Shown in pieces: positions 9,144 to 19,251 of a DNA stretch of 64,000 nucleotides. The stretch comes from Gemmatimonadota bacterium (lineage in GTDB: Bacteria > Gemmatimonadota > Gemmatimonadetes > Longimicrobiales > Gaopeijiaceae). The notes below the pieces were generated by a model. It was not told the origin of the DNA and made no database searches. It was given only the letters and a program-made list of their open reading frames with translations. The stretch lies in contig JAPPGI010000116.1 of assembly GCA_028874985.1 (NCBI GenBank), positions 1 to 64,000 of the forward strand, in the 5' to 3' direction. The translations under genes were made by a program, and so were the position numbers. Positions within the stretch are counted from its first letter, which is position 1, and each line of letters begins with the position of its first letter.

Positions 9144-9878
9144 TTGACGCTGGAAGGACGACGGCTGGTCTGCCGCTACGGTCCCACGCGCGCCCTCGAC
9201 GGGGTCGATGTCGTAGCCGGAGGCGGCGAGATCCTGGCCGTCGTCGGGCCGAACGGCGCCGGGAAGACCACGCTGCTGCGCACGCTGAGCGGCGAGAAGC
9301 GGCCCGACCGGGGCGAGGTGTTGCTGGACGGGTCTCCGGTGTCGGGAGCGGACCCGCGGTGGCGGGGTAGGGTGGGGCTGGTATCGCACCGGCCGGGTCT
9401 CTACCGGAAGCTCTCCGTGGCCGAGAACCTGACCTTCTTCGCGTCCCTGCACGCGGTCCCCAGCGCCCGCGACGCCGTGGGCCGGGCCCTCGAGGCCGTC
9501 GGTGCGGCCACCCTGGCCGGCACCCGCGCCGAGGCCCTCTCACGGGGACAATCCCAGCGCGTGGCCCTGGCCCGGTCGCTCCTCCACGACCCCGACATCC
9601 TCTTCCTGGACGAACCCTTCACCGGACTGGACCCTGCCGGCGCGGCCGCCTTGGAAACCACCCTGCGGGCGCGCCGAACGGGGGGCGGAGTCATCGTCCT
9701 CGTCACCCACGACCTGCGCCGCTGCCTGGGTCTCGCGAACCGCGTCGCCGTGCTGCGCGGCGGCCGCAAGGTCCACGACGGCGGGACCGGCGCGGCCGAT
9801 GCGGCCGACCTCCTGGGATTCTTCACCGCGGGCGGCCGAGATGCTTCGACGACGCCCTCCGCCGGCCACCGGTCATGA
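9144..9878 (+). CDS. ccmA: heme exporter ABC transporter ATP-binding protein CcmA
   Basis: Walker A GPNGAGKTT, LSRGQSQRVALARSLLHDPDILFLDEP; followed by ccmB and ccmC. Confidence 0.88.
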   Translation: MTLEGRRLVCRYGPTRALDGVDVVAGGGEILAVVGPNGAGKTTLLRTLSGEKRPDRGEVLLDGSPVSGADPRWRGRVGLVSHRPGLYRKLSVAENLTFFASLHAVPSARDAVGRALEAVGAATLAGTRAEALSRGQSQRVALARSLLHDPDILFLDEPFTGLDPAGAAALETTLRARRTGGGVIVLVTHDLRRCLGLANRVAVLRGGRKVHDGGTGAADAADLLGFFTAGGRDASTTPSAGHRS

Positions 9879-10552
9879 ACGACCTCCGCCGCGCGTTGCT
9901 GATCGCAGCCAAGGACCTGCGGCTCGAGTTCCGCACCGGTGGCAGGCTCCCGTCGATGACCGCGTTCGTCGTCCTGGCCGGCTTCCTCTTCGGATTCGCC
10001 CTGGACCGGGGCCTGGTGCCGGGCCGGGACGTCGCGGCCGCCCTGATCTGGCTGACGATCCTCTTTGCGGCAACCGCCGGCGCCGGCCGCATCTTCGACG
10101 CGGAGGAGGAGGAGGGCGCCTTCCGCCACCTCCTTCTCACCCCGGTCTCCCGCCCGGCCGTCTTCCTCGGCAAGACGTTGGCGAACCTGGCCGTCATCTG
10201 GCTCGTATCCGCGCTCTCCTTCGTATCGCTCACCGCCTTCCTGGGCGTCCGCGACCCGGGTTCCCTCGCCGCGCACACGGCGATCCTCCTGCCCGGCACG
10301 GTCGGCCTGGCCGCCACGGGCACATTCTTCGGACGGATGTCCCGCCACAGCACCTTGGGCGACACCCTGCTTCCGGTGCTCACCTTCCCCCTCCTCGTTC
10401 CGGTGATCTTCTTCGGCGCGACCGCCACCGCACGGGTTTTCCTGGAGCGCCCCTGGACCGAGATTTCGGGTTCGGTGCGCCTGCTGTGGGCCTTCGCCCT
10501 GGGGGCGGTCGTGGCCGGCGGCGCCCTCTTTCGCCACCTGACCGACGAATAG
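9875..10552 (+). CDS. ccmB: heme exporter protein CcmB
   Basis: Multi-TM ABC-2 like permease with CcmB-like architecture, overlaps ccmA stop. Confidence 0.85.
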   Translation: MNDLRRALLIAAKDLRLEFRTGGRLPSMTAFVVLAGFLFGFALDRGLVPGRDVAAALIWLTILFAATAGAGRIFDAEEEEGAFRHLLLTPVSRPAVFLGKTLANLAVIWLVSALSFVSLTAFLGVRDPGSLAAHTAILLPGTVGLAATGTFFGRMSRHSTLGDTLLPVLTFPLLVPVIFFGATATARVFLERPWTEISGSVRLLWAFALGAVVAGGALFRHLTDE

Positions 10553-10573
10553 GAACCTACGACACACAGCGAC

Positions 10574-11278
10574 ATGGACTCGAACCGGGGCAGGATCGCG
10601 GCACTCGCGCTCGCGTCGGCCGGGGTGGCCACGATTCTCGTCGGCCACTGGATGATGGCCTTCTGGGTGCCCGACGAGGCGGAGCAGGGTGTGGTCCAGC
10701 GGATCTTCTACGTTCACGTCCCGGCCGCCTGGACCACCTTTCTCGCGGTCGGGATCGCGGCGCTCGCCAGCGGGGCGTACCTGTGGCTCGAGGACGAGCG
10801 CGCCGACGCGGCGGCGGTTGCGGCCGCCGAGGGTGGCCTGATCTTCGGCGCCATCATGCTGATTTCGGGTCCGCTGTGGGGACGGATCGCATGGGGGACC
10901 TACTGGACGTGGGAGCCCCGCCTGACGCTCACGCTCCTCCTCTGGTTCACCTACCTGGGCTACTTTCTCGTGCGCGGCTCGGTGGCGGACCCGCGGCGGG
11001 GCAAGCGCTTCGCCGCGGTCGTGGCGGTGATCGGCGCGCTCAACATCCCTCTCATCCACGTGAGCGTCGAGATGTTCCGGTCGCTGCACCCCGGACCCGT
11101 CGTGATCAAGCCCGAAGGCCCCACCCTGCACCCCGACATGCTGGTTACGCTGATGACCTTCCTGGCCGGCTTCACCATGTTGTTCCTAGGACTCTTCATT
11201 CTCCGCTACGCCGTCGAGCGGCTGCACCGGCGCGGTTCGGCGGGCGGTGCCGCGGAAGCTGCCGGAGCACTCATATGA
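10574..11278 (+). CDS. ccmC: heme transporter CcmC (cytochrome c assembly protein)
   Basis: WGRIAWGTYWTWEPRLTLTLLLWFTYLGYF (WWD-type) and conserved His in IFYVHVP and NIPLIHVSVE. Confidence 0.9.
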   Translation: MDSNRGRIAALALASAGVATILVGHWMMAFWVPDEAEQGVVQRIFYVHVPAAWTTFLAVGIAALASGAYLWLEDERADAAAVAAAEGGLIFGAIMLISGPLWGRIAWGTYWTWEPRLTLTLLLWFTYLGYFLVRGSVADPRRGKRFAAVVAVIGALNIPLIHVSVEMFRSLHPGPVVIKPEGPTLHPDMLVTLMTFLAGFTMLFLGLFILRYAVERLHRRGSAGGAAEAAGALI

Positions 11279-11484
11279 TCTCCAGGACCCTGACTGCCGT
11301 TCTGCTCTCCCTCGCCATGCCCGCCGGTCTGCTCGCCCAGGAAGCCGGGCGCGGTGCTTTGCGGCCCTACGTTCACGTTCTCCTCGCCTACGGTGCCGCC
11401 TGGCTCCTGATACTCCTCTGGGTCTGGATGATCGCCCGGAACCTAAAGCGTGCGGGTGCGTCCCCGAGGGCCGATGAGGGATAG
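11275..11484 (+). CDS. ccmD: CcmD-like small membrane protein
   Basis: 69 aa, RPYVHVLLAYGAAWLLILLWVWMIARNLKRA; ATGA overlap with ccmC. Confidence 0.6.
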   Translation: MISRTLTAVLLSLAMPAGLLAQEAGRGALRPYVHVLLAYGAAWLLILLWVWMIARNLKRAGASPRADEG

Positions 11485-12919
11485 CGGCGGCGCACCAGGG
11501 GGTTGGCCGCAACCAGCCCGGCGCTCGCGCGGATTCATCCACGGGCTCCTCACCCTTCTTCCCGCCCTCACGCTCCTGGTCCCGGCGGGGACCGCCCAGA
11601 CGGTGGGGACGATGCCCGGCACCCTCCGCTACGGCTCGGGGCTCCTCGACATCCCGGTGGCTTCGGTGCTCCCGCACATGGCCTTCACCGCCACCTGGTC
11701 TGGCTTCCGGGTGTCGGTCGCGGAGACGGTGGTCCCGGACGATCCGGGGGCGACGGTCCCTCCGGATCGGCGATTCGAACGCTGGTTCTCCGACGGCTCG
11801 CTCGCGCTCGGACTCTTCGGCCGCCTGGAAGTCGGCACGAGCCTGCAACACTTCGCGGGTGCGGACCGGGGTGGCAAGGTACTGGGAACGTTCGGGCGCC
11901 TGGCCCTGATTCGGCCGCGAGGCCACGGCCTCGGGCTGGCCGCGGGATTCCGCCATCTCACCTCGCCTTCATTCGGCGACGAGTCCGGCGAGGTTCAGCC
12001 CAACCGGCTCGGCTACCCGGACTGGCGCGTGACCCGAGAGGCGGCCGCCGACGGGAAGTTCGGCGGCAACTTCAGCCCCTACCTTGTGGCGACGGCCCTG
12101 CTCCCGGGTGTTGCCGCCGGACCCGCCACCCATGACGTGACGCTGCACCTGGGGTGGGGCGGGGGACTCTTTTCGGCCGGGCCGGAACTTGATTTCTACC
12201 AGGACGCCAACTCCGGCGGCATATTCGGCGGAGCCGCCATCCACTACGGCCTCGGGGGCGGACGCCTGCTGAACCTGATGGCGGATTTCAACGGCTTCGA
12301 CGCCAACGCCGGCGTGCAACTCGACTTGGGCGGGGTCCGGCTGGGGGCCTTCGCCCTGGGACTCCAGCACGACGGCACATCCACCTTCCGTTCCCGCAAG
12401 TTCGGCCTGCTCGGTTCGGTGGTGTTCTGCGGGGGGCGGCGGACTCTGTGCCGTGGCGAGCGGAAACCCGCCCCCGACACGGTTACGCTCCCGGCACCGC
12501 CGCCCGACACCGTGGTGATCGTGCGAGAGACCGCGGCGGGAGTGACCGAAGCGCCGGAGGGGACGCCGGAGACACTTTGCCTCGCGACCGGAAAGGGCGT
12601 GGAAGTACGGGTGACCACCGCGGGAGACACGCTTGTCGGGCCCTCGTGGGCGTCGATCGGGGAGCTGCGGCCCGGCCTGGTGTTCGCGGGCAGCTACGCG
12701 GGGGACCGCGCATGGTTCATCGCGGACGAACCCGTACGTTTCGAAGATCGCCTGTACGCGGGAACGGGCGGCGACATGCGGCTGAACTGCGACGAGATCG
12801 TGCGCGTCGGGGAATACGCGGGCGTGCCGGTCTTCGCGGACCGCTCGGCGGAGCCTCCGCTCGAGAATGTGCATGTGCCACGGCGGCCCGGCATCTGGCG
12901 GACATACCGGCACCGCTGA
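11474..12919 (+). CDS. secreted hypothetical protein, possibly beta-barrel-like
   Basis: Signal peptide ending PAGTAQ; Gly/aromatic-rich alternating strands in the N-terminal two thirds. Confidence 0.6.
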   Translation: MRDSGGAPGGWPQPARRSRGFIHGLLTLLPALTLLVPAGTAQTVGTMPGTLRYGSGLLDIPVASVLPHMAFTATWSGFRVSVAETVVPDDPGATVPPDRRFERWFSDGSLALGLFGRLEVGTSLQHFAGADRGGKVLGTFGRLALIRPRGHGLGLAAGFRHLTSPSFGDESGEVQPNRLGYPDWRVTREAAADGKFGGNFSPYLVATALLPGVAAGPATHDVTLHLGWGGGLFSAGPELDFYQDANSGGIFGGAAIHYGLGGGRLLNLMADFNGFDANAGVQLDLGGVRLGAFALGLQHDGTSTFRSRKFGLLGSVVFCGGRRTLCRGERKPAPDTVTLPAPPPDTVVIVRETAAGVTEAPEGTPETLCLATGKGVEVRVTTAGDTLVGPSWASIGELRPGLVFAGSYAGDRAWFIADEPVRFEDRLYAGTGGDMRLNCDEIVRVGEYAGVPVFADRSAEPPLENVHVPRRPGIWRTYRHR

Positions 12920-13031
12920 ACTCGAAGCAGGGGGTGGCGCGCTGCCCGAAGGGTCCATGTCGTTACCTTCATGAACCGCCCTCGGCGCTTCGCGGTGGAG
13001 AGGACGACACCTGGGTTGAGGAGGCTGGAAC

Positions 13032-14340
13032 ATGAGGACTACGAGGATGTCACCCTGCAACGGAACACTCCGGAGGACCATCCTGCCGGGGGCCGTGCTA
13101 CTACTCTGGGGATGCGCCGACCTGGCCCTGGAAGCCGATCGAATCCCGACCGAGCTGGCCATCCTTCCCGATCACGGCCGGTTTGCGTTGGCGGAACCGG
13201 AACAACTGGCGATCGTCGTGAAGGACCAGAACGGCAAGTTCATGCGGGTTCCACGCTGGGCGCCGCCGATCTGGAAGGTGTCGGACGACCTGGTGGCGGA
13301 AGTGGGCCGGGACGGAACGTTGAACACGATGGACAACGGCTGGGTGTCCGTCACGGCCCGGTTGGCCGACCTGACGGCGAATGCGCGCTTCTGCATCACT
13401 TCCGGCCGGACCACCATCGAAGCGCCCGCGATCTATCTGACCCAGGCTGCACAGGGCCTGGACAACACGACATCTCTGATAGCGGGCCGGCCGGCGCTCC
13501 TGCGGATCTTCATGATTCAGGATCGGGCCAGCGACCTTGAACTTGAAGTTCAGGTCACTCCGCATCATCCTGGTTCCCACCATCTTGCTCCCGGCGCCTG
13601 ACTCTTCGGTATTCGACTGGACGGACGGAGTGAACCCCGACAGTGAGCAGCTGCGCCTGTCCAGGACCATCCTGCCGGTGGGAGACATGGAGGTCGAGGT
13701 CCACGAAACCCATTTCACCAACCTGGAATTGCGGACCATTGTCGACTGGATCCACTGGCGTGGCGAAATCGAGGTCCTTTACGTGCACGAAGGTGGCCGC
13801 GGCTACTACTACGGGGTGGTGGGCGAGCCGGCCTATGGCGCCCAAGGGCTCGCCAACATCGGCTACCCGGTGAGCGTGGGGACGGGCGTCGACCTACATC
13901 CACGAGCACGAAGTGGGACACACGATGAGTCTGTACCACGCCGCGTGCGGCAACGCCCCCACGCCGGACCCGAACTATCCCTACGGCAAGGGGTCCATCG
14001 GAGTCTGGGGATACGACATCGCCGAGGGCCGGCTGCTGGATCCGGATCTCTACACGGACGTGATGAGCTACTGCCATCCCAGGTGGATCAGCGACTACCA
14101 GTTCAGCCGGGCGCTGAGCCACCGGCTCGACGGAGACGGCGGAATCGACCACGATGCGGATGCGGGCTCGTAGGGGATGAAGAACACGAAGCTGCCTCCG
14201 CCGGCGATGGCCGCGGAGAGTGTCGCGTGGAATGCGCCATGGGTTTACGTTAGGTTGGTGCCGGCGTCCGTGACCTTCTCCGCCGTCATGATTTCGGCCG
14301 CCCCTGTGGCCGGGACCCAGGGGACAGCCGGCGGAGGATC
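13032..14340 (+). pseudogene. degenerate metzincin-like lipoprotein, paralogue of the downstream gene
   Basis: LLLWGCADLALEADRIPTEL..., IILVPTILLPAPDSSVF, GYYYGVVGEPAYG, HEVGHTMSLYH spread over three ORFs in different frames; internal segment missing; inverted 39-bp fragment at 14164-14202. Confidence 0.75.
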
Positions 14341-14433
14341 GGAACGAGGAGAGTGTCGGAGGGTATCTTAGGAGTTCAAGGCTGGCCCCCATTTGTCGTC
14401 GGGGATGAGTGCTTACTGCGAGGAGGCGGAAAC

Positions 14434-16287
14434 ATGAAGGAGACGGGGACGCGCCCGAGGAAGAGGGACTTGGTGAAGACGTTGCTGCCGGGGATGGTTC
14501 TGCTCTGGGGCTGTGCCGATCTGGCCATGGAAGCGGACCGGATACCCACGGAGGTGACGCTTTCCCCCGATGCCGGCCTCTTTACGGTGGGGGAACCGAC
14601 GAAGCTGGAACTCACCGTCAGCGATCAGAACGGCGAAGTCATGCCGGTTCCCGGTTGGACGGCTCCGACATGGGAGGTGTCCGACAGGTCCGTCGCGGAA
14701 CTGAGCCGGGACGGCATGCTGGGCACGCTGACGGGACAATCGGGCGGGTGGGTCACGGTCAGGGCGAAGCTGGCCGGGCTGGAGGACGATGCGCGTTTCC
14801 GCATGAATCCCGACCGAATCGGTTTGACCGCGCCGGTCATCTACGTGAACCAGGTCACGCAGAACCGGGAGGGCACCGTACGACTCATCGCGGGCCGGCC
14901 CGGGTTGCTGCGGGTCTTCGTGGTGGGTGACCAGGTCAACTGGCTGGAGCCCCCGTCGGTCGCGGTCACGCTGTCGCACGGGAACGACGTGGTCTTCGAG
15001 CAGCTTCTCCCGCCCGAGACGGGGAACATTCCCACCGAGGTCAACGAGTCGAATCTGATAGGGTCCTACGACGCCGTGATTCCCGGCTCCGCGATCAGGC
15101 CCGGCGTCCGCTTGGTGGTGGAACTCGATCCGGACGGGATCGTTCCACTTGCCGAGGGGAGCCAGCTTCGGTATCCGGCCCAGGGTTCGATGGAACTCGA
15201 AGTGGTGGAGCCGCCCGTGTACCGCATCATCCTGGTCCCGACCATCTCACGCCCGGCCCCGGACTCGGCGGTCTTCGCATGGGTGGACGGAGTGAACCCG
15301 GACAGCGAGCAGATGCGCCTTGCCAGGACCATTCTCCCGGTGGCGGCGATGGAGGTGGAGGTCCGCGAGACCTACTTCACCAACCTCAATCTGCGAAGCT
15401 TCGGCACCTGGCTCCTGTGGCGAAACGAAATCGGGGTCCTCTACGAGCAGGAGGGCAAGCGCGGCTACTACTACGGGGTCGTGAGCCGGAACCTGTTGGG
15501 CGTTGCCGGGATCGCGAACTTCGCCTATCCGGTGAGTGTCGGCTCCGACGTCGACTACGTCCACACGCACGAAGTGGGACACACCATGGGTCTGTGGCAC
15601 GCCCCCTGCGGCGGTGCCGGGGGGCCGGATCCGGAATACCCCTACGGCGGAGGGCTCATCGGAGTATGGGGATATGACGTTGCCGGGAGCCGGTTGCTGG
15701 ATCCGGCGAGCTACGCGGACATAATGGGCTACTGCTTCCAGCGAGCCTGGATCAGCGACTTCCAGTTCAACAAGTCGATGACGCACCGGCTGAGCGGAGA
15801 CGGCGGGATCAACCACGGTCCGGAACCCGCGGCTTCCGGCGGGCCGGAACGGGGCGAGATGCTCGTGGTCTGGGGCGCGGTCCGGGACGGGCGCCTGATG
15901 CTCGAGCCGGCGTTCGTTCTGGACGGGCCGGTGCTGCTCCCGGAGGCGGGCGGTCCCTACCGGGTCGACGGGCTGGGCGCGGAAGGCGAGACGAGGTTCT
16001 CGCTCTCGTTCACGCCGACTCCGCTCGCGTATGGTGGAGGCAGCTTCGTGTTCTTCATCCCCTACGAGCCCGAGTGGGCCGACAACCTGGACCGGATGGT
16101 CCTCACCGGGCCGGAGGGGGAGACCACCGTAACGCGCGACGGCCCGTCCGAGATGGCCGTCGTCGCGGATCGGGCCACGGGGAGAATCCGGGCCATCATC
16201 CGAGACTGGGACGGAGGTCCGCTCCCCGGCGAGGCGGGCGCGAACGTCACGGTCACCAGGGGAATACCGGCGGGCGGGCTGCGGTAA
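14434..16287 (+). CDS. secreted metzincin-type zinc metalloprotease lipoprotein
   Basis: Lipobox-like MVLLWGCADL; HEVGHTMGLWH matches HEXXHXXGXXH; downstream DIMGYC compatible with a Met-turn; RBS GAGGAGG. Confidence 0.75.
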   Translation: MKETGTRPRKRDLVKTLLPGMVLLWGCADLAMEADRIPTEVTLSPDAGLFTVGEPTKLELTVSDQNGEVMPVPGWTAPTWEVSDRSVAELSRDGMLGTLTGQSGGWVTVRAKLAGLEDDARFRMNPDRIGLTAPVIYVNQVTQNREGTVRLIAGRPGLLRVFVVGDQVNWLEPPSVAVTLSHGNDVVFEQLLPPETGNIPTEVNESNLIGSYDAVIPGSAIRPGVRLVVELDPDGIVPLAEGSQLRYPAQGSMELEVVEPPVYRIILVPTISRPAPDSAVFAWVDGVNPDSEQMRLARTILPVAAMEVEVRETYFTNLNLRSFGTWLLWRNEIGVLYEQEGKRGYYYGVVSRNLLGVAGIANFAYPVSVGSDVDYVHTHEVGHTMGLWHAPCGGAGGPDPEYPYGGGLIGVWGYDVAGSRLLDPASYADIMGYCFQRAWISDFQFNKSMTHRLSGDGGINHGPEPAASGGPERGEMLVVWGAVRDGRLMLEPAFVLDGPVLLPEAGGPYRVDGLGAEGETRFSLSFTPTPLAYGGGSFVFFIPYEPEWADNLDRMVLTGPEGETTVTRDGPSEMAVVADRATGRIRAIIRDWDGGPLPGEAGANVTVTRGIPAGGLR

Positions 16288-16333
16288 CCGATCGGGGCCG
16301 GACGACCTCGCGCCGGATCTCCTGCCGGGTCGC

Positions 16334-17710
16334 CTACCCCATCCCCAGCCACCCCGCCACCTCGCCCGTCAGATCCGCCGCCGTATCGACATCCGACTCC
16401 ACCTCGAGCAGGGTGACCCGAAGCCCTCGTTCGCGCGCGCGCGCCGCGGTCTCCCGGAGGACCGCTTCGGTGCTCCACGCGATTCCCCTGAACAGCGCGG
16501 GGCAGGGCTCCCGCAATGCCATGAGGTAGTAACCCCCGTCGCGGGAAGGCCCCAGCACGACATCGGCAGTGTCGAGCGCGGCCAGCGCGCGCGCGACCGT
16601 GGCCGCGCCGACGGCGGGCGTGTCCGTGCCGATCACCACGGCGCGGCGGGAGCACTCTAACGCCCGGGCGAACATCCGCGAAATGCGTTCGCCGAGATCC
16701 CCCGCGCCCTGCTCCCAAAACCGCTCCGGCCCGGGACCGAGCCAGTCCCGGACTTCGGCCTCGGCGCCGGGGGGGTCGTAGCATACGGTCACGATTGCGG
16801 GCGCTTCCGCCACCCGGTCGACGATCAGACGGCCCATGCGCCGGTACAGGGCCGCGGCCGCATCGTGGTCGGGCGACCCGGCGCGCCCCAGGCTCCGCGC
16901 CAGGCGCGTCTTGACCTCGCCGGGCCGGGGGGCCTTGGCGAAGACCAGGAGGGTCGCTTCGGTGGCGTCGCCGGCGATTTCCGCGTCGTCCGCCCCGGCG
17001 CCCCCGCGTGTTCGCGCCGGATACCTCGCCGCCAGATCGCTCGGCCGGGTACCCGCCAGAAACCGGCTGACGAGTCCCACATTTCGCAACCATGCGTTCA
17101 GGCGGCCTTCCTCCTCGTAGCGGCGCGGGCTGGTGGAGATCGCGGCCGGAAGACGGATCAGCCGTCCCGCGCGCCGGAGCCGCCGGTTCAGGACGACGTC
17201 CTCCATGATCGGCTCGTCGGGGTAGGGGCCCGACGCCAGGAAGAGATCGCGCCGGATCAGGAGACCCTGGTCGCCGTAGACCAGGCTCGACAGCCACTCC
17301 CGCACCCGCTGCCCGCGCTCGATGATCCGGTAGTGGAAGTGGGGGTGGGAAATCAGCAGCCTGAAGTACCCGGCCTCGGGGCGGTCGGCGCGCACATGGT
17401 CCTCGATCGCCCGCAGGGCCCCTTCTCCCAGCCTCGAGTCGGCGTGCACGAAGAACAGCCACGGCGACCGCAGCCCGCGGGCCCCCGCGTTCATCTGCCG
17501 GGCACGGCCCCGCCGGCTCCTCATCACCCCGGCGCCCGCGGCCCTCGCGGCCGCGACCGTCCCGTCGCGCGAGCCTCCGTCCACCACCAGCACGACGTGT
17601 TCCAGCCTCAACCTCGACAGGTCCTCCAGCAGGTGTGACAGGTAGTCCGCCTCGTCCAGCGCCGGGACGACCACTCCGACCTTGGCGGACGGGGTGCCGG
17701 CCGGCAGCAT
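16334..17710 (-). CDS. fused family-2 glycosyltransferase (TIGR04283-like) and DUF2064/TIGR04282-like transferase
   Basis: N-terminal VVVPALDEADYLSHLLEDLSRL...VDGGSRDGT...QMNAGA; C-terminal LLVFAKAPRPGEVKTRLARSLG...VVIGTDTPAV...GPSRDGGYYLMAL. Confidence 0.85.
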   Translation of the reverse strand: MLPAGTPSAKVGVVVPALDEADYLSHLLEDLSRLRLEHVVLVVDGGSRDGTVAAARAAGAGVMRSRRGRARQMNAGARGLRSPWLFFVHADSRLGEGALRAIEDHVRADRPEAGYFRLLISHPHFHYRIIERGQRVREWLSSLVYGDQGLLIRRDLFLASGPYPDEPIMEDVVLNRRLRRAGRLIRLPAAISTSPRRYEEEGRLNAWLRNVGLVSRFLAGTRPSDLAARYPARTRGGAGADDAEIAGDATEATLLVFAKAPRPGEVKTRLARSLGRAGSPDHDAAAALYRRMGRLIVDRVAEAPAIVTVCYDPPGAEAEVRDWLGPGPERFWEQGAGDLGERISRMFARALECSRRAVVIGTDTPAVGAATVARALAALDTADVVLGPSRDGGYYLMALREPCPALFRGIAWSTEAVLRETAARARERGLRVTLLEVESDVDTAADLTGEVAGWLGMG

Positions 17711-17721
17711 CCGCCGGCCCC

Positions 17722-19251
17722 CTATCGCGGCGTGTCGTTCAGGGTCCAGTCGTAGTCGATGAAGTCCAGCTTCGTCCCGGGGTCCCGGAGCGCCTCGCGT
17801 TGGAGTCCGTCCGCGTAGCCCGCCAGAAACTCCCGGACTCCCGCATGGTCCCCGAAGTCCTCCTTGAACCAGTCGAGCACCTTGTTCACGTGCACGGTGC
17901 GCTCGTCACCCTCCGTCGTGACGGCGAAATGGGCGGAGTCGCTCATGAACGAGCCCACCCTCTCCTCCAACTGCTTGTGAAGCGTCTCACCCAGGTAGGC
18001 GCGGGCGATCAGCGGGGGACAGCTCACCGCTGCGCAGTTGACCGCGAAGTGGATGCGCGGGTCGCCCATCGGCCGGACGATCTCGTGCTCGATCTCGTCC
18101 TGGGAGCGTTCCCTGCCCGCCACGTCGCAGTGGGCGCCGGTGAAGACGTCCCTGATCTGCCACACGGAGTTGTCGGGCCTGCCGGCGGCGGCGTTCCTGA
18201 TGCGCTGAAGGCCGCCCGCCTTCCTGATCGGGTAGTTGTCGATCACGCGCTTCAGCATGCAGGCGTTGTAGGCATTGATCCAGAAGGCGAGCCGGTCGTC
18301 ATGCGACGCGTTCGCCACGGCCCCGGGATCGGTGGCCGCGAGTTGGGCGAGGTAGCTCCTGAGCCCCGCGTCGCTCCCGGCCAGCTTCGCGTAGTCCACC
18401 CGCGGCTCCACGACGACCTCGGCCAGCACCCCGGTGAAGGCCGTATGGTCCGGGAGTTCCTGCGCGGTCGCGTGCGCCTGCGATCCCGAGACCCCGAGAC
18501 CCGCCGTGGAGACAACTGCAGTTGACAAAAAGACAACTACGCTTGACATCCCAGGCAATCTCACATTCAGCCGTTTCAATATGGCGGGCAGGAAGCTCAG
18601 CAGTACCAGCAGCGCACCGGCCAGGATCAACCGCACCAGGGCGTCCCGCGAAGCCTCCTGGGAGCCCTGCAGCAGGGCGTCGGCGAAGAAGGTGTAGATC
18701 GCCGTGCCGGGCAGAATGCCGACCAGCGTGGCAACCGCGTAGGTGCGCCACTTCAGGGGCATCAGCCCGGACCCGAAGTTGAGGGCGTTGAAGGGGACCA
18801 GCGGGATGAGGCGCAGGGTGAGCAGCCCCCTGAATCCGTGGCGTGCGACTATGCCGTCGAGCTTGTTCAGCACCTTGGAGTCCTTTCCGATCAGGCGGCG
18901 CACCGCGTCCCTGCCCAGCGAGCGGGCGATGACGAAGGCCGCGTTGGCACCGATGTTTGCGGCGATGGAGTTGTAGAGCGTGCCCCACCAGAAGCCGAAG
19001 ACGGCGCCCCCGGCCAGTGTGAGGATGGCGCCGGGGACTGCCAGCGCTGTCGCGGTGGCGTAGACTGCTACGAAGATCACCGGGGCCCAGGCGTTCCCCC
19101 GCAGCCGGTCGATCGCGGCGCCGATGCCTTCCCGGGTGAGATAGTCGCCCACGGGTGTCGCACGGGCGACGAGGTAGCCGCCGGCCAGAATGAGCACGAG
19201 GATCCCCAGCTTCACGAAGGGACCGGTACGCGATGCCTCTACTTCAGCCAT
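17722..19251 (-). CDS. VTT (SNARE-associated/DedA-like) membrane protein fused to a DUF547 domain
   Basis: N-terminal FGFWWGTLYNSIAANIGANAAFVIARSLGRDAV...FGSGLMPLKWRTYAVATLVGILPGTAIYTFFA; C-terminal DDRLAFWINAYNACMLKRVIDNYPI...HFAVNCAAVSCPPL. Confidence 0.85.
   Translation of the reverse strand: MAEVEASRTGPFVKLGILVLILAGGYLVARATPVGDYLTREGIGAAIDRLRGNAWAPVIFVAVYATATALAVPGAILTLAGGAVFGFWWGTLYNSIAANIGANAAFVIARSLGRDAVRRLIGKDSKVLNKLDGIVARHGFRGLLTLRLIPLVPFNALNFGSGLMPLKWRTYAVATLVGILPGTAIYTFFADALLQGSQEASRDALVRLILAGALLVLLSFLPAILKRLNVRLPGMSSVVVFLSTAVVSTAGLGVSGSQAHATAQELPDHTAFTGVLAEVVVEPRVDYAKLAGSDAGLRSYLAQLAATDPGAVANASHDDRLAFWINAYNACMLKRVIDNYPIRKAGGLQRIRNAAAGRPDNSVWQIRDVFTGAHCDVAGRERSQDEIEHEIVRPMGDPRIHFAVNCAAVSCPPLIARAYLGETLHKQLEERVGSFMSDSAHFAVTTEGDERTVHVNKVLDWFKEDFGDHAGVREFLAGYADGLQREALRDPGTKLDFIDYDWTLNDTPR

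Noticed and set aside
9401-11131. 576-aa minus-strand ORF over ccmA-C
   Set aside because: Shadow ORF; charged low-complexity translation.
18511-18548. Imperfect direct repeat GACAACTGCAGTTGACAAAAAGACAACTACGCTTGACAT with TTGACA-like boxes
   Set aside because: Lies inside the VTT-DUF547 coding sequence (signal-like segment); no promoter or operator context on either strand.
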